This document shows positions 41,538 through 53,217 of a stretch of DNA of 64,000 nt, one piece after another; the first letter of the stretch is position 1; the number at the start of each line of letters is the position of its first letter. The DNA comes from Streptomyces sp. M92. GTDB taxonomy: Bacteria; Actinomycetota; Actinomycetes; Streptomycetales; Streptomycetaceae. The DNA lies in contig NZ_CP101137.1 of assembly GCF_028473745.1 (NCBI RefSeq), positions 6,758,001 through 6,822,000 on the forward strand. Direction: 5' to 3'. The notes beneath the pieces are model-generated. The model was not told where the DNA came from. It saw only the letters and a program-made list of their open reading frames with translations, and ran no database searches. Made by a program: the position numbers and the translations under genes.

Positions 41538-43055
41538 TCAGCCGGTCGGCACGGGTTCCGGCAGCCCGATCGGCCACCGGTGCACGGGGTCGCCCTCGCG
41601 CATCAGCTCGACGTAGCGGCGGGTCGTGGCGGCCAGCGCCTCCTCCCGGGACAGGCCGGCCTCCAGCGCCCGGTGGAAGGTGGCCGCCTGCCAGGACGCG
41701 CCGTTGACCCGGCGCCGGCACCGCTCCTCGATCACGCCGAGATACAGGTCGCGGTCGGCGGGCTCGATGCCCCACGCGTCCAGACCGGCCTCGGCGAGCG
41801 GCAGCAGTTCGTCGCGGACGAGGACGGCGGCGTCGACCTCGGTGGTGCCGCCCAGCCGTCCGCGCCGGGGCCACTCGAAGCGGGCCTCGATGCCGTGCCG
41901 GCACGCGGCCTCGAAGTTGGCGGCGGCGGCCTCGAAGGGCAGCCGGTGCCACAGCGGCCGGGGCTCCTCGGCGAGCGCGCGCACGACGCCGTAGTAGAAG
42001 GCCGCGTTGGCGATGACGTCGGTGACGGTGGGCCCGGCGGGCAGGACGCGGTTCTCCACCCGCAGGTGCGGGACGCCGTCGGCGATGTCGTAGACGGGCC
42101 GGTTCCAGCGGTAGACGGTGCCGTTGTGCAGGACGAGTTCGGACAGGGAGGGGACGCCGCCCGCGTCCAGGACCTCCAGCGGGTCCTCGTCGTCGCAGAT
42201 CGGGAGCAGGGCCGGGAAGTAGCGCCGGTTCTCCTCGAACAGGTCGTACGCCGAGGTGACCCATCGCTCGCCGAACCAGGTGCGCGGGCGGACGCCCTGG
42301 GCCTGGAGCTCGGGCGGACGGGTGTCCGTGGACTGCTGGAACAGCGGGGGCCGCGACTCGCGCCACAGCTCGCGGCCGAACAGGAAGGGCGCGTTGGCAC
42401 CGACGGCGATCTGCGCGGCGGTGACCGCCTGGGCGGCGTTCCACACGGCCGCGAAGCGGTCCGGGGTGACCTGGAGGTGCAGTTGCACCGAGGTGCAGGC
42501 GGCCTCGGGAGCGATGGACTTCGAGGTGCACGTCAGGCGCTCCACCCCCTCGATGTCGAGGGTGAAGTCCTCGCCGCGGGCGGCCACGATCTGCTCGTTG
42601 AGCAGGGCGTAGCGGTCGACGGCGGAGAGATTGGACGAGACCAGGTCGTCGCGGTCCAGCGTCGGCAGAATGCCGATCATCGCGATTCCCGCGTCGACCT
42701 CGCCGGACTTGCGGTCCGCATATGCCAGCGACGTACGGATCTCCTCGGCGAGACGGTCGAATACCCTGCCGCCCAGCCGGTGGGGAGCGATGTTGACTTC
42801 CAGGTTGAACATGGCGAGTTCTGTTTGGAAGTCACGACTGGCGATGCGTTCCAGGACTTGCGCATTCAACATTTTCGGCATCCCGTCGGTACCGACGAGA
42901 TTCAATTCGATCTCCAGCCCCATCAGGTTCTTCGGGCGGTCGAACCGCTTCTCCGCCAGGAGTCGCTCCAGGCCCGTCAGGCACCGCTGGAGCTTCTCGC
43001 GGTAGCGCTGGCGATCGGACAGGTCGAACTGACCTGCCACGACCTTCTCCCCCAT
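41538..43055 (-). CDS. Glutamate-cysteine-ligase-type (GCS2) carboxylate-amine ligase
   Basis: This 505-residue protein has the GCS2 fold: G-L-E-I-E-L-N-L-V early (metal/ATP-binding glutamates), F-N-L-E-V-N-I-A-P-H, S-V-Q-L-H-L-Q-V, and N-R-P-V-Y-D-I-A-D with the following R-V-E-N-R-V-L-P-A-G. Actinobacteria use mycothiol, so it may be an EgtA-like gamma-glutamylcysteine synthetase or ligate another amine. No egtBCDE genes adjoin it. Start ATG follows AGGGA. Confidence 0.87.
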   Translation of the reverse strand: MGEKVVAGQFDLSDRQRYREKLQRCLTGLERLLAEKRFDRPKNLMGLEIELNLVGTDGMPKMLNAQVLERIASRDFQTELAMFNLEVNIAPHRLGGRVFDRLAEEIRTSLAYADRKSGEVDAGIAMIGILPTLDRDDLVSSNLSAVDRYALLNEQIVAARGEDFTLDIEGVERLTCTSKSIAPEAACTSVQLHLQVTPDRFAAVWNAAQAVTAAQIAVGANAPFLFGRELWRESRPPLFQQSTDTRPPELQAQGVRPRTWFGERWVTSAYDLFEENRRYFPALLPICDDEDPLEVLDAGGVPSLSELVLHNGTVYRWNRPVYDIADGVPHLRVENRVLPAGPTVTDVIANAAFYYGVVRALAEEPRPLWHRLPFEAAAANFEAACRHGIEARFEWPRRGRLGGTTEVDAAVLVRDELLPLAEAGLDAWGIEPADRDLYLGVIEERCRRRVNGASWQAATFHRALEAGLSREEALAATTRRYVELMREGDPVHRWPIGLPEPVPTG

Positions 43056-43602
43056 GGAGGCGTCCCTTCTCGGAGCGGTGTGTCGAAGATCCGGCCGCCG
43101 GCGACCGGTCAGGATGGATGATGCCCAGCCGAAGCGATCGATAACGTCCCCGTACCGGCCCGCAAGCGCTACGCTGGGCCGCTGTGACCGGTGGCACATT
43201 CACCGGGCATGACGTCTCCAGCAGTTTCCCGGCGCGGCAACTCGTGAAAAACGCCGACGACAATTGGCCGACCGCTCGGTGAACATTTTCCGAGGTCACT
43301 GCCGTACACCCGGTCCGAAATCCGGAGAATTCCCTCGTATCGACGGCCGAATGCAGCCTTGAACGGGTTCCCGGAATCGGCTAGCGGAAACACAGTCTGA
43401 ACGCATGTCGTATAAACTCCGCGGACAAGGCAGTTGACCGGCGCCCACGGTCGCTGGATCCTGCCGCCGAACCGAGGTGCGGCAGGTCCCACCCACTTCC
43501 CGGTTCCCGGACCCCGGTCCCTGCCTTCCCAGCCCCGTGAGCCGACACCGTCGTCCGCCCCGCCCTCGCGCCACCGTGCCTTCGAATGAGAGGCGACCCA
43601 TC
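43056..43602. other. Gene-poor 547-bp intergenic region
   Basis: No reading frame here has convincing Streptomyces codon bias. The region is less GC-rich than its neighbours. It contains possible promoter pieces such as TTGACC near 43434 and TATAAA near 43412, so it probably holds divergent promoters and untranslated leaders, or an unannotated small RNA. Confidence 0.5.
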
Positions 43603-44187
43603 ATGCCCCTGCGTGTCCCCCCGGCCCCCGCGCCCGCCCTGCGTTCCGTTCTCACCGCCCTCTCCTCTCCCACCGCCGTCCGTGAGGCCCGGACGCCCTC
43701 CCTGCTCGGCGCGCAGGGACCCGTCACACCCGAACTGCCGCTGCCCGTGCACGTCCTGGACCGGATCACCGCGGAGGGCGTGACGGCGACCCGGCTGACC
43801 GGGTGGCGCTTCCTCATCCGGTGCGGCGACCGGGCCGTGGCGGCGGCGGAGACCATGCTGACGCCCGACGGCTGGGCGTTCTCGCACTTCTTCGAAGGCC
43901 CCTACGTCACCTCGACCGAGCGCGCGCTGCGCCAGGCCGAGACGGTGCCCCAGACCTGCCAGCCGCGCCTGCTGTCGGTACCCGGCCTGTACATGCTCAC
44001 GCTCTGGCTGCACGGCGACACCACGGCGGACGCCACCGCAGGACACCCCGCGGCCACCGACCTGCTGGTGCCGCTGGCACCGGCGCCTCCCGGCATCGCG
44101 GCCCACCGGCCGCACCGGGTCGCCGACCTGCTCCCGGTCCTCACGCACCGGGTGACGCCGACCCGGCTGCTGCGCTCCCCTGCCTGA
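43603..44187 (+). CDS. Hypothetical protein
   Basis: I do not recognise this 194-residue protein. Its central part is well structured (V-H-V-L-D-R-I, T-G-W-R-F-L-I-R-C-G-D-R-A-V-A-A-A-E, W-A-F-S-H-F-F-E-G-P-Y-V), ending with L-S-V-P-G-L-Y-M-L-T-L-W-L-H and a basic tail. It is cytoplasmic by appearance. GAGAGG lies 9 nt upstream of the ATG. It precedes the DUF5999 gene by 276 nt. Confidence 0.75.
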   Translation: MPLRVPPAPAPALRSVLTALSSPTAVREARTPSLLGAQGPVTPELPLPVHVLDRITAEGVTATRLTGWRFLIRCGDRAVAAAETMLTPDGWAFSHFFEGPYVTSTERALRQAETVPQTCQPRLLSVPGLYMLTLWLHGDTTADATAGHPAATDLLVPLAPAPPGIAAHRPHRVADLLPVLTHRVTPTRLLRSPA

Positions 44188-44463
44188 CCCGGACGCCTCC
44201 CTCGCACCCGCGCGGACTAGCCCCTTTCGGCCATGCCGAACCACCCGAAGGGACAGTGCAGTTGAAATGAACCGTCCGCGCGGGTGACGCGTCATCAACC
44301 TGTGAGAAGCGGTACCGCGAAATCCCTGCGGATCGACGCCCGTGGGGCAACACTGGGTTCGGACCGACCGGAACAACGGGGGGCGGCCTTGAACGACGTT
44401 TCACGCCGCGGGACAGACAACACAGCGCACTCACCCATCACAACAGACCGAGAGACCCCACCC

Positions 44464-44667
44464 ATGTGTCAGCACCAGCCACCGTGCCCGTCAGCCGACT
44501 CCGCCGACCGGGAATCCGCCCGCCTCGTGGCGCACCACCCGGAGCAGGGCTGGAGCCTGCTGTGCAACGGCGTCGTCCTCTTCGAGGACACCGGTGAGCT
44601 CCTGCCGGACGGCCGGATCATCGCGCCGCACCGCCCCGTCGGTGCGGGCCTGATGACCGCCGCCTGA
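44464..44667 (+). CDS. DUF5999-type small protein
   Basis: This 67-residue protein matches a family very common in Streptomyces: M-C-Q-H-Q-P-P-C-P-S-A, then A-H-H-P-E-Q-G-W-S-L-L-C-N-G-V-V-L-F-E-D-T-G in two segments, and the basic-aromatic I-I-A-P-H-R-P. Three cysteines and several histidines at the start could bind metal. Function unknown. Confidence 0.8.
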   Translation: MCQHQPPCPSADSADRESARLVAHHPEQGWSLLCNGVVLFEDTGELLPDGRIIAPHRPVGAGLMTAA

Positions 44668-44821
44668 ACACCCGCCGGGCGGTACGGCACCACTCCGCCC
44701 GGTGCACCCGGGGCCGGCCCGCGGACACGTCGCCCGCGCACCGGCCCCGACGCGTGTCCGGAGCTGATCACTTCGCGTAGCCCCGCGAGCGGCCCCCGGA
44801 GCGAGCGCCTTCGTCTTCGGC

Positions 44822-45418
44822 CTACGCCCGCCTCCCGAACCGGCGGCGCGGCGCACGCACCACGACCTGCCCCCAACTGATCTCCCCCGTGACCTCCACC
44901 CGCAGCACCACGGGCGCCCCGGCGCCGACGGCCCTCGCCACCTTCACCTCGGCGTAGTCGGCCCGCAGCCCGTCGGTGTCCACCACGATCCCGGGGCGGG
45001 TGAGCAGCTTGAGCGCGCCGGTGCGCATGTCGAGGTCGATGTGGAGGGTGTCATGGGTGATGACGGCGCGGGTGAGGTCCAGCGTGACCTCGCCCCAGGC
45101 CGACCTGATCTCCATCCGCCGAGGCACCACCCAGTCGTCGCCGCGCCAGGTGGACGCGCCTTCCTGCTCGATGCGGACGACGTCCTTGGCCACGGGCACC
45201 GGCATCGCGGCCGACTCCACGGGGAGATCAGCGGTCAGGACGGCCAACTCGCCGAGTGTGCGGGCACCGAGAGCCGCTCCGACGCGCTCGTCGAGTTCGT
45301 CGACTGTCAGCCGGCCGTCGGCCGTGGCGGCGCTCAGCACGTCCACGACCCGGTCCCGGTCCTCGTGCGAGGCCCGGATCACGGACGCCTCACCGAGTCG
45401 TGAGGGCTGTGCCGTCAT
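44822..45418 (-). CDS. DUF1707-domain protein
   Basis: This 198-residue protein begins with the DUF1707 motif (I-R-A-S-H-E-D-R-D-R-V-V-D-V-L, G-R-L-T-V-D-E-L-D-E-R-V). A beta-rich domain follows (R-R-M-E-I-R-S-A-W-G-E-V-T-L-D-L, W-G-Q-V-V-V-R-A-P) resembling the DUF2154/LiaF-like C-terminus. There is no transmembrane segment. Such proteins are frequent in actinobacteria; their function is unresolved. Confidence 0.85.
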   Translation of the reverse strand: MTAQPSRLGEASVIRASHEDRDRVVDVLSAATADGRLTVDELDERVGAALGARTLGELAVLTADLPVESAAMPVPVAKDVVRIEQEGASTWRGDDWVVPRRMEIRSAWGEVTLDLTRAVITHDTLHIDLDMRTGALKLLTRPGIVVDTDGLRADYAEVKVARAVGAGAPVVLRVEVTGEISWGQVVVRAPRRRFGRRA

Positions 45419-45566
45419 ACTTCCACCCCGTTCTGCCGGGCGCCCGAGCGGACGCTCCACCGCTTCACCGTCCCAACCGTTCCACCGAGAGTAACGCTGT
45501 ATCGCGTCATACCCAACGGCCGACCTCCGGCAACCCGTTCCCGCGCCGCGCCCTATCGTGACCGGC

Positions 45567-45962
45567 ATGCAGTCCTACACCATCGGCCAGGCGGCGCGGC
45601 TGCTCGGCGTCAGCCCCGACACCGCCCGCCGCTGGGCCGACGCGGGCCGGATCACCACCCATCGGGACGACGCCGGGCGGCGGCTCGTCGACGGGCGTGA
45701 CCTGGCCGCGTTCTCGGTCGAACTCGCCCGCTCCGGCGGTGCCGACGAGGAGACCCCGTTCACCTCGGTCCGCAACGCCTTCCCCGGCATCGTGACGGCG
45801 ATCAAGCTCGGCGACGTCGCCGCACAGGTCGAGATCCAGGCCGGTCCGCACCGGCTGGTCTCCCTCCTGACCCGTGAGGCGGTGGAGGAGCTCGGACTCG
45901 AGGTCGGCATGGAGGCCACCGCCCGCGTGAAGTCGACGAACGTACACATCGACAGGGCCTGA
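45567..45962 (+). CDS. HTH-Mop molybdate-responsive regulator
   Basis: This 131-residue protein joins a MerR/excisionase-type helix-turn-helix (T-I-G-Q-A-A-R-L-L-G-V-S-P-D-T-A-R-R-W) to one Mop (TOBE) oxyanion-binding domain (N-A-F-P-G-I-V-T-A-I-K, A-R-V-K-S-T-N-V-H-I). It very likely senses molybdate or tungstate and controls the adjacent modABC operon. TATCGT (45554-45559) is 7 nt before the ATG, so it appears leaderless. Confidence 0.93.
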   Translation: MQSYTIGQAARLLGVSPDTARRWADAGRITTHRDDAGRRLVDGRDLAAFSVELARSGGADEETPFTSVRNAFPGIVTAIKLGDVAAQVEIQAGPHRLVSLLTREAVEELGLEVGMEATARVKSTNVHIDRA

Positions 45963-46159
45963 CCCATCCCGACCCGACGCTCCGTACGAACGCACATGCC
46001 AGCTATTACCGGCGCCCGGCTCGCTCATGCGATGCGACAGGATACTTTTCCCTGGCAGATGCGGAAGTATGATCGGCGCAACGGGGAACCCGTCGTGCGT
46101 CCGGTCAGGTCACCGGGCCCGCCGGGCTCCCGCAGGAGGACGCAGAGGGAGTGGCCGTG

Positions 46160-46984
46160 ATGACCCGTTCGGTGCGCAGGACCCGCCGCATCCGCCGGAG
46201 CCTGCGGGCGAGCGGTGCGGGAGCAGCCGTACTGCTGGCCCTGAGCGCCTGCTCGCCGTCCACCGGCTCGGAACAAAACGCGGGCTCGGCCGGTTCCTCC
46301 GCCGACGTCTCCGGCCAGGTCACCGTGTTCGCCGCCGCCTCGCTCAAGGAGAGCTTCACGACGCTCGGCGAGACGTTCGAGCAGCGGCACCCCGGCACCG
46401 AGGTCACCTTCAACTTCGGCGGCAGCGACTCCCTCGCCGCGGGCATCACCAGCGGCGCCCCGGCGGACGTCTTCGCCTCCGCCAGTCCGAAGACGATGGC
46501 CACCGTCACCGACGCCGGGGCGACGGCCGGCGAGCCGTCCACGTTCGTCCGCAACCAGTTGGAGATCGCCACCCTGCCGGGCAACCCCGAGGGGATCTCC
46601 ACCCTGGAGGACCTCACCGCCTCCGGCCTCAAGGTCGTGCTGTGCGACAAGGCCGTGCCGTGCGGCGCCGCGGCGCGGAAGGCGCTGGAGGCCGGCGGCC
46701 TCGAACTCACCCCGGCCTCCTACGAACAGGACGTCAAGGCGGCCCTGACGAAGGTCGAGCTGAAGGAGGCCGACGCGGCCGTCGTCTACCGCACCGATGT
46801 GAGGGCGGCCGGTGACAAGGTGACGGGCGTGGACTTCCCCGAGGCGGCCGAGGCCGTCAACGACTACCCGATCGCCGTCCTCGAGGACGCCCCCAACGCG
46901 GGCGCCGCGAAGGCCTTCGTCGAGCTGGTGAAGTCCGGCGAGGGGCAGCGGGTGCTGACGGACGCCGGGTTCCTGACGCCATGA
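46160..46984 (+). CDS. modA: Molybdate-binding lipoprotein ModA
   Basis: This 274-residue periplasmic-type binding protein has a basic signal, the lipobox L-S-A-C, and the ModA core: V-F-A-A-A-S-L-K-E-S-F, F-N-F-G-G-S-D-S-L-A, A-D-V-F-A-S-A and the later V-Y-R-T-D-V. It captures molybdate for ModBC. ATG 46160 is chosen (GAGGGAG about 8 nt upstream); GTG 46151 is possible. The stop overlaps modB (ATGA). Confidence 0.96.
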   Translation: MTRSVRRTRRIRRSLRASGAGAAVLLALSACSPSTGSEQNAGSAGSSADVSGQVTVFAAASLKESFTTLGETFEQRHPGTEVTFNFGGSDSLAAGITSGAPADVFASASPKTMATVTDAGATAGEPSTFVRNQLEIATLPGNPEGISTLEDLTASGLKVVLCDKAVPCGAAARKALEAGGLELTPASYEQDVKAALTKVELKEADAAVVYRTDVRAAGDKVTGVDFPEAAEAVNDYPIAVLEDAPNAGAAKAFVELVKSGEGQRVLTDAGFLTP

Positions 46985-47786
46985 GGAAGCCCGACGCCCG
47001 GAAGGCCGGCGCCCGTGCGGTGCCGGTCCCCCTGCTGGTGCCCGCGCTGGTCGGCCTGGCGTTCCTGCTGCTGCCGCTGATCGCCCTGCTGGTGCGGGCC
47101 CCGTGGAACGGTCTGCCCGAGCAGCTGGCCAGTCCGCAGGTGTGGCAGGCGCTGCGGCTGTCGCTGCTGTGCGCCACGTCGGCGACCCTGCTGAGTCTGG
47201 TCGTCGGCGTGCCCCTGGCCTGGCTGCTGGCCCGCACGGAGTTTCCCGGCCGCGGCTTCGTGCGGGCGCTGGTGACGTTGCCGCTGGTACTTCCTCCGGT
47301 GGTGGGCGGCGTGGCGCTCCTGCTGGCGTTCGGCCGCAACGGCGTCATCGGGCAGTGGCTCGACGCCTGGTTCGGGATCACGCTGCCCTTCACGACGACG
47401 GGCGTGATTCTGGCGGAGACCTTCGTGGCCATGCCCTTCCTCGTCATCAGCGTGGAGGGCACGCTGCGCGCCGCCGACCCGCGCTTCGAGGAGGCGGCCA
47501 CGACCCTGGGCGCGTCCCGCTTCACCGCGTTCCGCCGGGTCACGCTGCCGCTGATCGCGCCGGGCGTCGCGGCGGGCGCCGTCCTGGCCTGGGCGCGGGC
47601 GCTGGGCGAGTTCGGGGCGACGATCACCTTCGCGGGCAACTTCCCGGGCCGCACCCAGACCATGCCGCTCGCGGTCTACCTCGCCCTCCAGAACGACCCC
47701 GCGGCGGCGATCGCCCTCAGCCTGGTGCTGCTGGCCGTCTCCATCGCCGTACTGGCCGGTCTGCGGGACCGCTGGATGAGGGCGGC

Positions 47787-47790
<4 letters not shown>
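46981..47790 (+). CDS. modB: Molybdate ABC transporter permease ModB
   Basis: This 269-residue permease has six predicted helices and the E-A-A---G-A---F coupling loop (F-E-E-A-A-T-T-L-G-A-S-R-F) plus P-L-V-L-P-P-V-V-G-G. It forms the membrane channel for molybdate with ModC. ATG overlaps the modA stop and its own stop overlaps modC, so all three are translationally coupled. Confidence 0.96.
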
Positions 47791-48926
<1,136 letters not shown>

Positions 48927-48953
48927 CGGCCGCACCCGGCTACGGTGCCCTCC

Positions 48954-49373
48954 ATGAGCCTGAGCATCCGCAACCAGCTCCCCGGCACCGTCACCGCCGT
49001 CACCCCGGGCGAGGCCATGGCGACGGTCAGGGTCCGCCTCTCGGGCGGCCAGGACATCACCGCGGCGATCACCCGGGACGCCGCCGACGATCTCTCGCCG
49101 GCCGCCGGGACCGCCGTGCGCGTCCTCGTGAAGTCGACGGAGGTCTCGCTGGCCACCGGCCGCGCGGAGGGCCTGTCCATCCGCAACCGGCTGCCGGGCA
49201 CGGTCACCGCCGTCACCGCCGGCCCGGCGATGGCGTCCGTACGCGTCGCCGTCGAGGGCGCCGAACTGACCGCCGCGATCACCGCGGAGGCCGCCGAAGA
49301 CCTCGGCCTCGCCGTCGGCACCCCCGTCGTCGCACTGGTCAAGTCGACGGAGGTGTCCCTGGCGACGGTGTGA
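48954..49373 (+). CDS. Tandem-Mop-domain molybdate-binding protein
   Basis: This 139-residue protein contains two Mop repeats (S-I-R-N-Q-L-P-G-T-V-T-A-V and S-I-R-N-R-L-P-G-T-V-T-A-V; each ends V-K-S-T-E-V-S-L-A-T). It is a molbindin that stores or buffers molybdate. TACGGT (48941-48946) is 7 nt before the ATG, so it has its own leaderless promoter despite following modC by 27 nt. Confidence 0.94.
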   Translation: MSLSIRNQLPGTVTAVTPGEAMATVRVRLSGGQDITAAITRDAADDLSPAAGTAVRVLVKSTEVSLATGRAEGLSIRNRLPGTVTAVTAGPAMASVRVAVEGAELTAAITAEAAEDLGLAVGTPVVALVKSTEVSLATV

Positions 49374-49413
49374 CCACACCCCGACAGTCCGCCCCACGAC
49401 CGGCACCGGCACC

Positions 49414-49460
49414 GCGAAGGCCCCGTCCAGTCCCCTGCGGGGGCCGGACGGGGCCTTCGC
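49414..49460. terminator. Bidirectional terminator between molbindin and gcvP
   Basis: A perfect 15-bp stem (GCGAAGGCCCCGTCC with its complement at 49446-49460) encloses an inner CCCC/GGGG stem. It sits between convergent genes and should end both transcripts. Confidence 0.8.
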
Positions 49461-49467
49461 CCCGGGC

Positions 49468-52353
<2,886 letters not shown>

Positions 52354-52411
52354 TGCGGAGGCCTCCTGGTCTGACGACCTTCGAGGGGCACCACGGCGCG
52401 GGTACCCGGAC

Positions 52412-52620
52412 GGCCTCCCCCTCTGTCATCTCGACCTGAGAGCTTCACCAGGCGGGCCCGAGGGCCCTCCCGGCTTTCACCGTCGGTGAGAGCGGAAGCC
52501 GTCGACACCCGCTCTGCTTTCCAGAGTGACCTCGTCCGTGCGGTACGTGAGCCTGAGAGATTCCGGGGAGGATTTGCTCCTTCGGCGCCTCCGGTGATGT
52601 CCGGAGGACTCTCCCGCACG
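52412..52620 (-). promoter_or_regulatory. Tandem glycine riboswitch
   Basis: Two aptamers are visible on the minus strand. The first has GGGAGAG, GGCGCCGAAGGAGCAA, AATCTCTCAGGC and CTCTGGAAAGCAGAG. The second has GTGAAAGCCGGGAG, GAAGCTCTCAGGT and GACAGAGGGGGAGG. The order and conserved strings match glycine aptamers. It ends about 60 nt before gcvP and probably activates it when glycine is abundant. Confidence 0.95.
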
Positions 52621-52699
52621 GGGTCAGCAGCCGCTGTCAGCGTACCAGCGAGGCCGCCGCACGGACCTTCGAGTGGCCGACCGCCTCTATGTGCTCTTT

Positions 52700-52711
52700 C
52701 GTAGTACTACG
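52700..52711. promoter_or_regulatory. Palindrome upstream of the PRC-barrel gene
   Basis: CGTAGTACTACG is a perfect 12-bp palindrome between the gcvP riboswitch and the divergent PRC-barrel gene. It may be an operator for either transcript. Confidence 0.4.
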
Positions 52712-52774
52712 GATGATTTCGGCGGCTGGCGGGTCGGCTGGTGCACGACCCGGGAACGACCATGTGGAGGGCCC

Positions 52775-53152
52775 GTGCGTACCGAGATAGACCCGCGCAA
52801 CCTGATCGGCCGCAAGGCGTTCGACCGCAACGGCACCCGGATCGGCACCGTCGACGAGGTCTACCTCGACGACGCCACCGGCGTTCCCGAGTGGGCGGCC
52901 ATACGCACCGGACTGTTCAGCAGGGACGCCTTCGTGCCCCTGGAGCCGAGTGAGCTGGTGGACGGGACACTGCGCGTGCCCTTCGACCGGGCTCTGATCA
53001 AGGAAGCGCCCGACTTCGGCGTCGGCCGCCACCTCTCCCCGGAACAGGAACTGCAGCTCTACCACCACTACGGCCTCGACGTCGCCGCTCCTCCCCCGCC
53101 GCCCGACCACAACTTCGGCAAGCTGGCCGGTCAGGACAAGGAGGACGCCTGA
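52775..53152 (+). CDS. PRC-barrel domain protein
   Basis: This 125-residue protein has a PRC-barrel: L-I-G-R-K-A-F-D-R-N-G-T-R-I-G-T-V-D-E-V-Y-L in two segments, then W-A-A-I-R-T-G-L-F and F-V-P-L-E. The tail Y-H-H-Y-G-L-D-V is typical of stress-related actinobacterial PRC proteins. A Pro-rich linker and a short C-terminus follow. The GTG start is set by GGAGG 4 nt upstream. Confidence 0.9.
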   Translation: MRTEIDPRNLIGRKAFDRNGTRIGTVDEVYLDDATGVPEWAAIRTGLFSRDAFVPLEPSELVDGTLRVPFDRALIKEAPDFGVGRHLSPEQELQLYHHYGLDVAAPPPPPDHNFGKLAGQDKEDA

Positions 53153-53217
53153 CGGCCCCTTCCGTCCCACCGCCTTGCGGCACCCGCCGTCAGGCAGCCG
53201 CCGTCAGGCAGCCGCCG

